Origin: Chrysomallon squamiferum
Taxonomy: Eukaryota; Mollusca; Gastropoda; Neomphalida; Peltospiridae
Direction: 5' to 3'
Assembly: GCA_012295275.1 (NCBI GenBank)
Contig: CM022668.1
Span: 16,383,391 to 16,413,390 of the forward strand
DNA length: 30,000 bases
Under the pieces are notes generated by a model. That model saw only the letters and a program-made list of their open reading frames with translations, made no database searches and had not been told where the DNA came from. Position 1 is the stretch's first letter. The number at the start of each line of letters is the position of its first letter. This document shows positions 1 through 29,970 of the stretch, piece by piece. A program made the position numbers and the translations under genes.

Positions 1-1187
1 ATATAATTAGACTGACGTCATCTTGTAATTTATTCTTTTTATGATGATGACGTCACACCTCAGCGTTCTAAATCCTGGCTGCACACTTGTCTTATTTGCA
101 GAACTGGAAATGATTAGTTAATAGAATCAGGTCTGGTTAAGACGTATTTAGATACTTCCTCTGTTTGCTTTTATATCATGTTTATCGATTTGCTTTCATT
201 TAAAAGGGACAGAATCTTCTATTTACGTATCATTCTCCAGCTGTGAATACGACTTTAAATACTCGCAGTGACTAATAACTTAGCCATAAATATTTAAATA
301 TATCATTAACGTATCGACAACTAATGTAAACTGTATTTAAAGATTATTTCCTTGAACTGTTCAGAATTAATAAGGACTTATCAGAAGTACGTAAGATAGT
401 AAAACTGCATTTCCAAATAGACATCAACACACACACACACACGCACAGACGTATACTGAAGCGTACGTACATATAAACACGCGCATACACATACAATCAT
501 TTCGCTCACAAATACGAAAATATTTCTTTGGATATTCTGAATTCATTTAAACTGTACCTAACACTTTCTAGAATTAAACATTAATAACTGTTTAGAGCAA
601 ATCTATACAAGCTGTAAAGTTAAATTCAGTCGTTAGCTGTAAACACATCTTGGGTACAGCATTAGCATGTGAGGAAACGAGATGTGATATCTGTGGTGGG
701 TATTTGTCACTCGAGTGCAGAGCTGTTCGGATTAATGGACGATTCCGCGTGCCGAGCTCGTTACGTATATCAGAGTTAACTCAGTTTGATAGCAGCACAC
801 AAAACGCTCCACTAATTAACACGAGACTCCCGAGTCTCCGCACATAACTTTCAATACGAAATGTGTTAATTAAGGAGAAAAAGTAATTTGGATGTAGGAA
901 GATGCATTAGTCTCCAGCACTTTTCAGACCTGCTCTTTGACAAAGTAATGGAGTACACACCTCCTCCGCGATCACTGGAATCTCGGTAGATACGTTTGTC
1001 CCGTTACGTAGTAAGGTGAAATTCCGTACTGGTTTCTTGATTCATTTTTGTGATACAAACCATATAGGATCGTCAGCATTCCTTTGTATTCATGTAGACG
1101 CCAGAACAATTAAAACAGACATTAATAAACGTATTTACAATTACGTGTATTCTTAAATACTCTTTTAAAAAAAAAGGCTAACCAACA
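1..1187. other. Upstream non-coding region with two CRE palindromes
   Basis: Perfect TGACGTCA octamers occur at 13-20 and 48-55. A short (AC) run is near 430-445. The open frame at 650-847 has no ATG start or splice context. Nothing else is recognised. Confidence 0.6.
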
Positions 1188-1341
<154 letters not shown>

Positions 1342-1412
1342 CTTTCTTTCTATCTATTTATCTTTAGGTGCGTCTTTAAAAAATTAATATAATGGCACTG
1401 GCACTGAGGCGG

Positions 1413-1544
<132 letters not shown>

Positions 1545-1839
1545 AGTAAGAAGACGAGAGATAAACAGCCAGACAGTCTGTCAGACAGAGATAAGATATG
1601 AAACAATTTATTTAATAATTTATGTTACTGCCTTCATCGCGGAATACATCAAACACATATATACACAAAACCCACACAGTCAAATGAAAAAATAATAATA
1701 GTAATAAATAAATAAATAAAAATAAATGAATAAACAAAAATAAAAATAAAAATAATAAGAAGACGAAAAAGAGAAAAGAAAAGCAAAACACATACATACG
1801 TAATTTTTTCGTACTTTCATACACACATATATACATTAT

Positions 1840-2060
1840 TACATATATACAGACTTACATGCATACATACATACATACTTACATGCATACATAGATACAA
1901 ACATATACACACATACATGCATAAATACATTCATACACACATACAGACATACCTATATACAAACATACATTTCAGATTCATACCTATGTAGACAGGCAGA
2001 CGTAAAAATATACATATACACACAAACACGCAAACAGCAGTACATACATATATTACAAAA
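1840..2060. repeat. Degenerate (ACAT)n region
   Basis: Imperfect acatacat runs mixed with ATAC and CACA steps; no coding content. Confidence 0.8.
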
Positions 2061-2084
2061 ATAAGTGTATTTAATAATATTTTC

Positions 2085-2200
2085 ATTGCGAGGTGTTTTT
2101 GGAGCGAATGGTATGTTTGTTCGCTGAGGGAGTGCGGGTGAATGGGTGCCACAAGTTCGAGTCTCGTCAGCGGCATCTGACGTGTTTGTGAAATCGTGAC
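2085..2200 (+). mobile_element. Possible degraded tRNA-derived SINE head
   Basis: gttcgagtctc at about 2154 resembles a pol III B box, with an A-box-like ttcgctgaggg about 35 bp upstream. No clear tail or target-site duplication. It could be a chance match. Confidence 0.2.
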
Positions 2201-2330
2201 TGGACTTTGTCCTCCTGCGCCAGTGCGTTCCCGAATATTGTCTATGTGCAGAGTCTATTCAGACGTACATAAGTCAGACAACACTCAGTCCTAAATAAAT
2301 ACATACCTACATACATACACATACATACAA

Positions 2331-2331
<1 letters not shown>

Positions 2332-2376
<45 letters not shown>
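2332..2376. repeat. (AC)n microsatellite
   Basis: About 22 perfect units, preceded by ACAT steps from 2300. Confidence 0.97.
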
Positions 2377-2377
<1 letters not shown>

Positions 2378-2773
2378 ATACTCTAACCTCGGTGCACACA
2401 CAAGAGAGATTATTAATTTCATCTCAAATCTTCATTAAACCAGATTCACAGTGAACTCTTTCATGACACGTCTCTGAAATAGATAATGACACGTTTAGAC
2501 AATTATTGTGGAGGACGGAGAAGTAAGTGCTGGTTTAATCACACAGGTGTTTAGTGAGCCGGGCGCCGTACTTTCTCATACCACAGACCATCCAATTACC
2601 TACAGTTTAACCTTGACCTTGCTGTTGTGTCGTGAAGTCACCAATAATAGACTGTAAACTGTAAAGTCAACACGATCAAGTCTGACTGCATCTGCAATAA
2701 CAAAATAGAAAAAAAGTGTAATGTTATATCCCTTACTTATTTAGTGTGTGTGTGTAATCGTATCTTAAAATCT

Positions 2774-2776
<3 letters not shown>
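2377..2776. other. Unique non-coding stretch
   Basis: Mixed-composition sequence between microsatellites; no start, splice or coding pattern found on either strand. Confidence 0.5.
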
Positions 2777-2853
<77 letters not shown>

Positions 2854-2882
2854 ATGTTTCTCTCTCTCTCTCTCTCTCTCTA
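2777..2882. repeat. (TC)n microsatellite
   Basis: TC to 2850, a ten-base interruption, then TC to 2882; an (AC)n run follows at about 2935-2955. Confidence 0.97.
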
Positions 2883-3311
2883 CTCTAGCTACATGTATGC
2901 AGATACATATAAACATATATATACAAACAAACACGCACACACACACACACACACATATTTATACTCTGTGTGTTTATACTTTTTATCTTCTAAGAAAATG
3001 TGCAGCGTGAGAAATCGTGACGTATCATATTTTGTGTATGTAACTGTGTATGTCTATACGTGTCTATATCTATATATATATAAATTATTCCCACTTGTAA
3101 AATATAACACAGCACACCTGACTTACATCTTATAAGAACAAAACATAGAACACTGAATATGCTTTTAATATTAACTGATAACAGGAAGATAAGAGTTTTC
3201 TTTTTAATTATTTCTTTTACTTTTTTCTTCTTTTTTTTATTTTTATTTTTTATTTATTTATTTTTTTTTTTCTTTCCTACGTGTATGAGAGATAGCGTCC
3301 TTCTTGTGTCT

Positions 3312-3405
3312 TCTCTCTGTTTTTTTGTCGCTGTGTTATTATCACTGGAATTCTCTCTCTGTTTTTTTGTCGCTGTGTTATTATCACTGGAATTCTCTCT
3401 CTGTT
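3312..3405. repeat. 42-bp tandem duplication
   Basis: Two near-identical units containing gtttttttgtcgctgtgtta, the second starting 42 bp after the first, then a truncated third start. Confidence 0.95.
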
Positions 3406-3510
3406 GTAAACTGAATCCAGCGCCGCGCCGAGAAAAATCAGTCAATCGATTTTCTGCTGACGTCATTAAATAATGATATAAAGAAACACTGAACGTGTAG
3501 ACGTCTACCT

Positions 3511-3924
<414 letters not shown>

Positions 3925-4000
3925 TCTTTTTGTTGTTCTTCTTCTTTTTATTATTTCTTTCTTCTTCTTCTTCTTCTTCTTCTTCTTCTTCTTCTTCTTT

Positions 4001-5833
4001 TTTTCATTTCTTATTACTATTTTTCATTTCTTAAACTGACACACTTATAAATAAATTATCTAAGACTAAGCGGTTTACTCCGCTCGTTAAAAAAACGCAC
4101 AAAAACACTTGAAATAAACCCTCAAATTTTCTTTTGTGCCTGGACGAGTTTTCAACCGTCGTGACGCTGTTTGTGTGACCTGCTTTGTGTTCAGATTCCT
4201 CGACTGCTGCAACGTGAAGCTGTGCTCAGATTGAGCGCAGTCCTGGAAGAGATTTTCACGTCAATCAATCTTTCACGTTCATCTCCTGGTTGGTTATAAA
4301 ACCTTTAATAGTTGGGGTTTTTTTTTCTTCTTCTTTGTTGAGCTCGACCTGCATTACTTGTAAACATGAGAAGCAGCTATATAACAGCTAATTATGTATT
4401 TATTTTATATCTCATCATGTTAATATGTATTTTATTTCACAGCCTTCAGACAAATGTAGAAAGAATGCTTTCAACACTGTATTTATTTATTTTATTTATT
4501 TATTTATTTATCTTTCTTTCTTTCAGTCTTTGCATCAGTCTAGTTCTCTCTTGTTTCTCTCTCGTTTTCTCTCACTCACTTTATTCATTTCTGTCTCTTT
4601 TCAGATAACATACAAATGTATCCTTTTTCTGAAATATATACATTGCTGTATATTTATAAACAGTTTTTTAAATCTGTAAACAAGTGTATTAACATTGTAC
4701 GGAAACCGGTTTCAGATATCGCAGAGTCCTTGACCTTTGGTAGCGAAGAAGTGGATCATAAATATTTGCTGTCCAAGTTCATCACCGGTTTCAGCTTTTG
4801 TCAAATAGCAACAGCAGGTCTGTCCTATCTCCTGCATCGCTTCTGTGTTTGCGTTTCATGAATCAAAACGTGTTTGTTTCTCTTTCTGATTTACCTACAA
4901 GTATTGTTTACATGATAAATTATAAAAATAATATTCTTCTTCCTGCTCTGTTCGCGTATCTATTTCTTACCTGTCTGAGTAATGCGCTGTACTCACTATG
5001 AGAAGTTTAGTGTATTTCCTTTACTGTCTGAGAAATCTAACGTGTTTATTAACAGTCAGATACTTAGTGGTTTTTTTAACAGTGTCGTAAGTTTAGTGCG
5101 TTGTCTTAATAGTGTGAAAAATATATTTTTGATTGTATGCGAGTTTGATTTCTTTTCATATCCGTGTGAGAGTTGTTTTCTAAAGCTGACACAGAGAGCT
5201 TGCGTAGATTAAGGTTAGTTGCGGAGATTGTGAACAAAACAATTACTGAATAAATAATCACATTTGTGATGACTGAACAAATGTAACAGTAGAATTATAA
5301 TGTGGTTTTTTTTTTTCAGTTGTTATGTTTGCTTTTGGTAGTCGTTTTTCAGAAAGTTCGGCTTAAGGCTTGTTTTGTTTGTTTTTTTTGTGCTTTTTCT
5401 TACAGTAATGAAACCCTTTTTCTTTTGCAATATGTTTCACACATTTTATGCCAAACTGTAAACATTTGAGCCGTTTTCCCTATAGTGTCACCGTGTTTGT
5501 GTTCAGGAGAAATCCAAATTAAATAACACATTCATCGATTATTACGTACATTTAAAATGACTGAGTTACATTTTGCACTTTGAGTTCTTGGTAAGAGTAG
5601 AAACTAAATAGTTAGTAGTATATTATGAAATGAGAAGAACAAACGTACACACCAACATAAATACATAGTTTTAATGTTGTTATTAGACATTTTTGAACAT
5701 TTTCTGATTGTTTTGTTGTTTATTTGTTAATGGCGACTCATCTTTCCCAGAATTAAAGTGAGTGAAATAAGTTCTTTTATGTCGAGACTGTATTTCGTAT
5801 CGAGTAGTATCAAATAATCCTTACAGACTGAGT

Positions 5834-5835
<2 letters not shown>
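4001..5835. other. AT-rich non-coding region
   Basis: No convincing exon on either strand. Contains (TTTA)n at about 4485-4510 and several T-runs. Reading frames here are short and of biased composition. Confidence 0.5.
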
Positions 5836-5922
<87 letters not shown>

Positions 5923-5926
5923 TGTG
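5836..5926. repeat. (TG)n microsatellite
   Basis: About 45 units with a CGCGCG interruption near 5907; such TG/CG runs can adopt Z-DNA. Confidence 0.97.
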
Positions 5927-5999
5927 ATAATAACCAATAATAAAGTTTGAAACTTGTAATTTTAAAGCCAATATTTGAATGATTGTTCATGATTTCATT

Positions 6000-6176
6000 T
6001 TTTTATTATTAGTGTTGTTATTATTTTCAACATTATCATCAACTTATTATTATAGCAATAATAATGTTAATAATGATGATGATGATGATGATTATAATAA
6101 CATAATAATAACAATGATAATAATACATTTTTGTTGTTATTGTTGTTGTTATTAAATTTTTTTTTTTTTTTTTTCA
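6000..6176. repeat. ATT/GAT/GTT triplet region ending in poly-T
   Basis: Imperfect trinucleotide steps, a GAT run near 6074-6092 and a T-tract just before 6177. Confidence 0.85.
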
Positions 6177-6177
6177 A

Positions 6178-6750
6178 ATGGTCTATGGGTGTGGTATTAC
6201 AGCTACAAACGACACTTTTATTACACATTTTTTAAGATTATTGTGCTGTGGTTGTTTTATTTGTGTTGTTTATCAAGTTATTTGCTGGGCAGTTACAGAT
6301 TTGCCGGGCAGTTACAGATTTGCCGGGCAGACAGCAAGTTTAAGTTTTGTATTATTTAAAACTGTCCGGCTTACAACGAGACCTGTTTGTCAGAGACGTG
6401 TTGTGTTACTCTGTCCACTCTGTGTCCACTCTGTGTCCACTCGGTGTCCACTGTGTGGGTCAGTCTGTATGGGACGTCATCTTGTATCCGATAACACTAA
6501 TCATGCAAAACTGCTAACGGGGTTTGTTGTAAACAAGTCAAACGAATGTGATGGTCACACGGATACCCTGACCTTTGACACGTGTGAAGTGACCATTGGT
6601 CCCGATTTTCAACTTGAGATAAATCTTCAAGAAAATAAAAAAATTATATCTAAACACACATCAGAAACAAGAAAACACGAGAAATCCGTATTATACATGT
6701 CAACGAAGATCAAAAACATTTATTATTATTATTTAAAAAAAAAAAAATTG
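6178..6750 (+). other. Gene-proximal region with an unassigned open frame and short tandem duplications
   Basis: A frame of 191 codons is open but has Cys/Val-rich, biased composition, ends in a Lys run from poly-A and matches no family I know. Two short duplications lie inside it: a 19-bp ctgccc/gggcag unit near 6287-6325 and a 12-bp tctgtgtccac unit near 6415-6450. A DR1-like TGACCTTTGACAC (6569-6581) overlaps CACGTG (6579-6584). I read it as upstream DNA of the channel gene. Confidence 0.35.
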
Positions 6751-6879
6751 TGAAGCAGTAGAACGTGCAAGCTTTTCTTCTTCTTCACAATAGAAATAAT
6801 CTTTTTCTAAGTAGATCACGAAGTTCGGTTTACAGAAGATAAATCAGCAGCAACCTACATCTTTTATTTGTGTTTTGAA

Positions 6880-6930
6880 TACGTCACAGCAAGGCAGAGG
6901 TTACTGAATTGTGAATATGTGCATATAAAG
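6880..6930 (+). promoter_or_regulatory. Candidate core promoter: CRE half-site and TATA box
   Basis: TACGTCA (6880-6886) lies about 40 bp upstream of TATAAAG (6924-6930), 259 bp before the predicted start codon. A start site near 6955 would give a 5'UTR of about 235 nt. This is motif matching in AT-rich DNA only. A distal promoter with a spliced 5'UTR is equally possible; a pyrimidine-rich CAG ends at about 7000. Confidence 0.25.
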
Positions 6931-7188
6931 TACAAAACAAACTTGAAGAAAACTAAAGTAAAACTTTTCGCCCCTTCATGTTCACGCCTCTCTGACAGCT
7001 AAAGAAAAAGTCTTTAACGTTTAAGCAGCGGATACATATATGTTTGTTTTTTGAAAAACGAAGTAAAACGTTTGTGGAAAAGGACGTCAATTGTTTATAA
7101 GCTGGACATAAAGTTTTATGACGGGGACCGTAACGTTTTGCGTAGTCTGCAGAGAAACCAGAACACAAGAGACATACTAACTGACAAC

Positions 7189-24386
<17,198 letters not shown>

Positions 24387-24400
24387 GCTGTCAAGAACGG

Positions 24401-24406
24401 AATAAA
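24401..24406 (+). terminator. Proximal polyadenylation signal AATAAA
   Basis: AATAAA starts 15 nt after the stop codon, followed by a T-rich stretch. Use of it would give an exceptionally short 3'UTR. AT-rich DNA makes chance hits common. Confidence 0.3.
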
Positions 24407-25006
24407 CAGTTTATTTTTGTATTGATGAGAGAGAAAAGGGAGGATGAAGCGATATTTTGTACGGATATTTGTTTATTTGTCATAGTGATCAGAGTGTGCA
24501 TAGTGCCTTCTCACAAAATTAACAGCACAATATATTTTGAAAAAAAAAAAACACAAAAAATCCCAGCAAACAGTGGAGAAAGATAAACTTTGATGTTTGA
24601 ACGGATGTGATGTTTGAGCTTAGGTGATTTCGAGATTTATGTACAAGAATGTTTGATGTGAACTGTTACACTGAATTCACGTTACAAGACTTTAATTAAC
24701 TCAGTTTTACAATAATTGACTTCATCGTGTTTTTTGTTCGAGGCACAGAGACAACAGTTTGTGAAATTTGCCAATACATTACTGGGACATTTATTTATAA
24801 GAGTACCTGGAACAATATATTTTTTTATACTGCATTCATGTCTATACCTGGAACAATATATTCGTTAAGATAAACGAGAAAAGTAGTAAGAATAATAATA
24901 AAAATAAATTAATTTAAAATGAAAAAAATAAACGTTGTCAGTTTAAGCAGACTATTTCAACGTTTGGTTAAAAAAATAAAAATAAAATAATAAAAATAAA
25001 AATAAA

Positions 25007-25038
<32 letters not shown>

Positions 25039-25149
25039 AAAATTATAGTTTGCAAATATGAATTATCGTTTCGAAAACTTACTAGTGGATGTTAAAACGA
25101 ATAAACAACTTCACTGTCAGCACATCGCTTTCAGACGTTCTAATTTTAT

Positions 25150-25320
25150 AACTGTTTAATTAATACGTATCAGGTTTAATTAGTACGTATCAGGTTTAAT
25201 TAGTACGTATCAGGTTTAATTAATACTATCAGGTTTAATTAATACGTATCAGGTTTAGTTAATACGTATCAGGTTTAATTAGTACGTATCAGGTTTAATT
25301 AATACGTATCAGGTTGTATG
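25150..25320. repeat. 20-bp minisatellite downstream of the stop
   Basis: About eight copies of ttaattaatacgtatcaggt with an AGT/AAT variant and one copy lacking CG. Located about 770 bp after the stop codon, possibly in the 3'UTR. Confidence 0.95.
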
Positions 25321-25589
25321 TTTAAACGGCTCACTTAAACGTATTCAATACAAATAAGACAATAAAAGTGCGAATATAAATAAAATCTTAACACAATTAA
25401 ATGATAACACAAACTAAAGTTAAGAACAGCAGTTTGGCTCAGCCGGTTAAATTAAAACGTTCAGAATAAAACAATAAGGTCATTAATAAAATAATAAGAG
25501 AATTAGTGAAAATGATTTAGTTGTGAAATACAAATAATAATGGAAATTATTTTTATCTGATTTACTAATATGGCCAGATATATATATAT

Positions 25590-25612
25590 TCTTTCTTTCT
25601 TTCTTTCTTCTT

Positions 25613-25643
<31 letters not shown>

Positions 25644-25657
25644 TTATTATTATTATT

Positions 25658-25692
<35 letters not shown>

Positions 25693-25693
25693 T
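25590..25693. repeat. Compound TTTC-CTT-ATT-ATC microsatellite
   Basis: Four adjoining short-unit blocks, each one base different from its neighbour. Confidence 0.95.
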
Positions 25694-26298
25694 TTTAATT
25701 TGTTAAATCCAGGTTTCTAATTTTGAAGTACAAGCTAATGATTTTCTTACTACTTTGAAAATCTATTTGTTATCAGCAATATTAATGTCTATTGTAAATA
25801 TATGTTTTAACCTCAGTAGCAATATATTTTGTAATTTTAGCCGCGATAACTCATTTTATATCAAACTTTTCCAGATCTATATTTTGTAAATATTAAAATC
25901 TGTAAATATTTTTTTCTATTATTTCTAATCCTAGATTATTATTATTATTATTATTATATCATCAGCAGCATCATCAGCATTATCATAATTATCATTATCA
26001 TCATCATCATCATTATAATTATAATTATTATCGTTTTTGTAATTCATTATTTATTTATTTTCTTACACTGTTATTTATTTTTTGTCAAAGATATTGCAAT
26101 GATAGTCTATGCAATATAGTTTATTAACTTTTTTAATTTACCATAGCAACGAACTCAAAATATTTTCGAGTGTGTTGGTAAATTTGGTAATTAATAAATT
26201 ACTCCGATTTTAATTAACTTTTTATTCAGAAAATTTAATTATTTATATTTCTACTACTACTACTACTAATACTAATAATACTGTTATTGCAATTGCTA

Positions 26299-26372
26299 TT
26301 ATTCTTATTCTTATTCTTATTCTTATTCTTATTCTTATTCTTATTCTTATTCTTATTCTTATTATTATTATT
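26299..26372. repeat. (TATTCT)n hexanucleotide array
   Basis: About nine hexamer units followed by ATT triplets. Confidence 0.95.
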
Positions 26373-26946
26373 ATTACTATTATTTGTCTATGTAATTGTT
26401 TTCAACATTTTAATTTTTATTTTCGGTATGATTAATTTTGTTATGAATTTTATTTTATTTCGATGCTTAAATAAAATAGATAAATGTATTTTGCCTGTTT
26501 CCTAATGATATATTTACTATCAATTCTGAGTATCCTTTCATAATAATAAAGTTTGAGAAAATGTAACGGATTAAGCAGGGTGATGAATAGCCTAAAACTT
26601 GGTTCTCGTTTTCTTTCTTTTTTTAATAAATTTTTATTTTCATATTATTTTTTATTTTTTAAACTGATGTCTTCGACAACACATTAAAAGAAAAACAAAA
26701 GTGGAAAATGACATTGTATATCGTTGTTATTAAAATGTGTTATCATTTTTTTTATGAATACAAGAAAATTGTTTTAAAATCCACTGCTGTATAATTTCTA
26801 GCAGGATTGTTGCATTACTCTAAAGCTTTATTATTAGCAAAGCGTCAAACCATTAACAAACAAATCTGTGACGTGTTGACTGTGTGTATATAGGCTCATG
26901 TTCTGAACTGTAAAGATTTGTTACTGTCCCACGAGAAAAGTGGAGA

Positions 26947-26952
26947 ATAAAA
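26947..26952 (+). terminator. Distal candidate polyadenylation signal
   Basis: AATAAA in 'ggagaataaaaac', followed about 20-40 bases on by T-rich sequence. If used, the 3'UTR would be about 2.6 kb. One of several chance-prone candidates. Confidence 0.2.
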
Positions 26953-27224
26953 ACATTATGCAAGGTCAAATTGTTCTTTTATGAAACTCATTAAAATGTC
27001 TTTAATTTGTAATAAAATTGAATTCGTTCATCTTGTATAAAACTGAGTGATGTGTTGTTTTTTCGTTTTTTTTTTTTTTTTGTTGTGTTTCTGTCTTTAA
27101 TCAATTTGTTCGACTTTTATAAAATTCAGTAATATTTCTCTAGTCTGTAATCAATTTGTATCGTTAATATCGTTTAGTATATAATCGAATTTGATATTTT
27201 AGAAAATTAACTGAAATTTCTCGC

Positions 27225-27375
27225 CCGGCACGTTCACAGTGTGATGTCGTCTGTGACTCAGTGAACACAGCGAGGGTCACGTGATCAGTCCTCAGTAGGA
27301 CGTCCTGCGGCCTACTTCACGTTTCACCTCGTTCATAGAAACTGTTCACGTGCTTTACTGTCTGTGTAGAGGTAA
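27225..27375. promoter_or_regulatory. GC-richer block with CACGTG and TGACTCA motifs
   Basis: TGACTCA at 27254-27260 (AP-1 type) and CACGTG at 27278-27283 and 27347-27352 (E-box), in a segment less AT-rich than its surroundings. It ends at a donor-like GTAGAG|GTAAAA. It may be a regulatory element or the 5' end of another transcript. Confidence 0.25.
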
Positions 27376-28166
27376 AACATAAATTATTCATTACGTTTAT
27401 TTAAAAAATAACATTTCGGAGTAAAAGCAGTCACGTAGCTACAAAGAGTTGCCTCCCTTGTATCTTTTATCAGTAAGTATGACGTTCCGTGGCTGTAGAT
27501 TAAGGTGTGTCGAGCTGTCGAGTATGAAATATGTTGTCATTAGTTCAAATGACTTTTATTTATATATTTATTTTTATTTTTATTTATTTTTTCTCTCTAT
27601 TCAACATATGCTATTAAAGAAAAATGTTCTTCACCAAAAACGTTTTTTCTTTAACAGCATTTAGTTTAATATAAACAATCTCCGCATTTAGACGAACAAA
27701 AATTCTCTCTGTCGTTCATAAACTACCGTGGCAAATACAGAACTGGAAATAATGATTCCATTAGAAGGATATTCAATTAACCAAGCATGTAAAAAAGTCT
27801 TATAAGGCTGAGTTCTGTTTGCTACCTAACAAAAAAAAAACGATTGTAACGTTTCAAAAGCTTCGTATGAATCAATGGACAAACGGCCGTTTAGGTACAG
27901 TAAATAAAATCTAGTTTTCTATCAGTTTCTTTTTTTTTATGACAGCAAAATGTCAAACCAGAAGGCTGTTTGGGTGTTACTGTAGTAGGTAACAATGCTA
28001 GTCAGTTGTTATGGTCAATGAATAAAAAGGAGAATTTTACAGAACATGCAAAGAGGTATTCAACGCTGGACATGTTAGATCTAACGTTTATCTATAGATA
28101 TATATATAGATACATACATATTTGTATTAGAACTATTTAATGCTAGTCTGACTACAGATACACAAA

Positions 28167-28385
28167 CTACAAACGTATTTGAAAGTCCAGTGATTGCGTC
28201 ACTGGTTTTATTGTTGCTAGGAAGTGACATACTGAGGCATGGCAATTCTCCCCGTCCACTCTAGGGCCCGTGTAAACAGTGTTTCTGTGGTTTGGTGTAC
28301 ATTTGACTTGGTTGTCTACGTATGGACCACAGCGCACTGGTTTGCCAGCGGATCTATAATAAAATGGTCCTGCTGGTAGGTATAT
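28167..28385 (-). other. Unassigned minus-strand reading frame, possible terminal exon
   Basis: On the minus strand the sequence after tatatacctaccag stays open for about 69 codons to a stop at 28167, with non-repetitive, Cys-containing composition (four Cys) distinct from the ACAT repeat upstream. No family is recognised and no initiation codon lies in the non-repetitive part. A chance open frame is quite possible. Confidence 0.15.
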
Positions 28386-28399
28386 ATGAAAAATTATAT

Positions 28400-28525
28400 T
28401 CACATACATACATACATACATATATACATACATACATATATACATACATACAAACATACATACATAAATATACATATATACAAACATACATACATACACA
28501 TACATACACATACATACATACAAAC
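28400..28525. repeat. (ACAT)n microsatellite
   Basis: Imperfect ACAT/ATAT/CATA steps. Confidence 0.95.
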
Positions 28526-28635
28526 GAAATAATAACAAACTAAAAGTTAACAAATAAACCAAATATATCTATATATAAGTAAAAAAAAAGTATAAATAGA
28601 TAAAATTAATAATAGTAATGATATTAATAATAATA

Positions 28636-28637
<2 letters not shown>

Positions 28638-28728
<91 letters not shown>
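28638..28728. repeat. (GA)n microsatellite
   Basis: About 45 perfect units. Confidence 0.97.
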
Positions 28729-28731
<3 letters not shown>

Positions 28732-29428
28732 TCTATATCGTATGGGAAACTGTGGTTTCTCGTATTAACGTTCAGTATGTGAGTTTCATTTAAGAGAAGT
28801 TTAAAAGTTTTGTGTTGTGAAAAGTGTCGGTCCACTGCACTGAGGAGAACAAAGACCTGTATCAGTTAACTATCGGTCACTCACAGGACGTTGTGGTCAT
28901 TTCTCGCCTTTAGTGACCTCTCCGGAAAACAGCGGTACATATAAATCTACTAAGAACTTAATACGCGTGGAAAGGTATCTATGAATTCTTTCTTTTCTTT
29001 TTCGTAATTTCTTCTCTCTTTCTTCAAACATTTAGTTTGTCATATACATATATATATATAGGTGTGTGTGTGTGTCCGTGTGTGTGTATATATATATATG
29101 TGTTCATGTATATAAACACACACACATACATACACGTATATGTCTTTTTCTGTGTTTATCTGTATATCAGTTTGTCAGCCTATCCGTTTGTCTAAATATA
29201 TATGTCTGCCTGTTATTCATCCTTCATTTTTCAGTTCTTGTTATTTTTATTTAGATTTTTATTTTTTGTTTTCTTCTTTAATATTAAGTTGTAAATATCG
29301 TGTTATACTGCTTTCACAAACACATTTAATTAAATAGCCGTGCTTATTATTTGGTATAGAACACACGTTAAGATGAATATTTATTTACTAAACCAGTACA
29401 GATTTACACACACTTTCTCTCTCACATA
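28729..29428. other. Non-coding stretch
   Basis: Mixed sequence with TA/TG steps at 29045-29110; no gene recognised. Confidence 0.5.
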
Positions 29429-29437
29429 CATCTGCAT

Positions 29438-29445
29438 AAACACAC

Positions 29446-29482
<37 letters not shown>
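29438..29482. repeat. (AC)n microsatellite
   Basis: About 22 units with one ACGC interruption. Confidence 0.96.
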
Positions 29483-29486
<4 letters not shown>

Positions 29487-29936
29487 CAGACGTTAATAAA
29501 CAAGACTGAGCAGGTGCTATTAGTAAATATTATTGCATTTGTCTACAAAATAACTACAAATCATGAAAATAAAACTTCCATCAGTGACATTATTTGTCTA
29601 TACGTAAACAAAATTCATTTATTGAGTTATCGTATTAAGTAATCTAATATGTACATTTTTACGGGTATTGTTGTTGTTGGTGGTGCCGTCGTCGTTTTAA
29701 TTACCTTTATGTTCCGTATCAACTGTTTTGGAAAGTCTTAACGCTGAAATTCAAATTTAAATAAATCTTTAACGAAATTATGTTCAAAAATTAGCCAAGA
29801 ACACCATATGAAATTTAGAGCAATACTGTTGAACTCTAACTAGTTGCAGCACGGCGATTAAAGACACTTAGTAAATTTTCTTGAAGGGTGAGATCCAAAT
29901 TTAAATATATTTTTGTTAAATTAGATACAAGTAAAA

Positions 29937-29970
<34 letters not shown>

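Larger units (their letters stand above)
24387..26960 (+). other. Probable 3'UTR and flanking DNA of the Hv-like gene
   Basis: AT-rich and without coding content. It contains (AAAT)n near 25.0 kb, a 20-bp minisatellite (25150-25320), a compound TTTC/CTT/ATT/ATC run (25590-25690), three TGTAAATA (Pumilio-type) octamers, a (TATTCT)n array and further AATAAA hexamers, one at 26947-26952. How much is transcribed cannot be told from sequence. Confidence 0.4.

Noticed and set aside
650-847. 65-codon frame with Cys residues near the window start
   Set aside because: No ATG start, no splice signals matched to phase, and no family match.
6178-6753. Open frame of 191 codons upstream of the channel gene
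   Set aside because: Composition is biased, it ends in poly-A-encoded lysines, contains short tandem duplications and has no recognisable domain. No splice link to exon 1 is evident.
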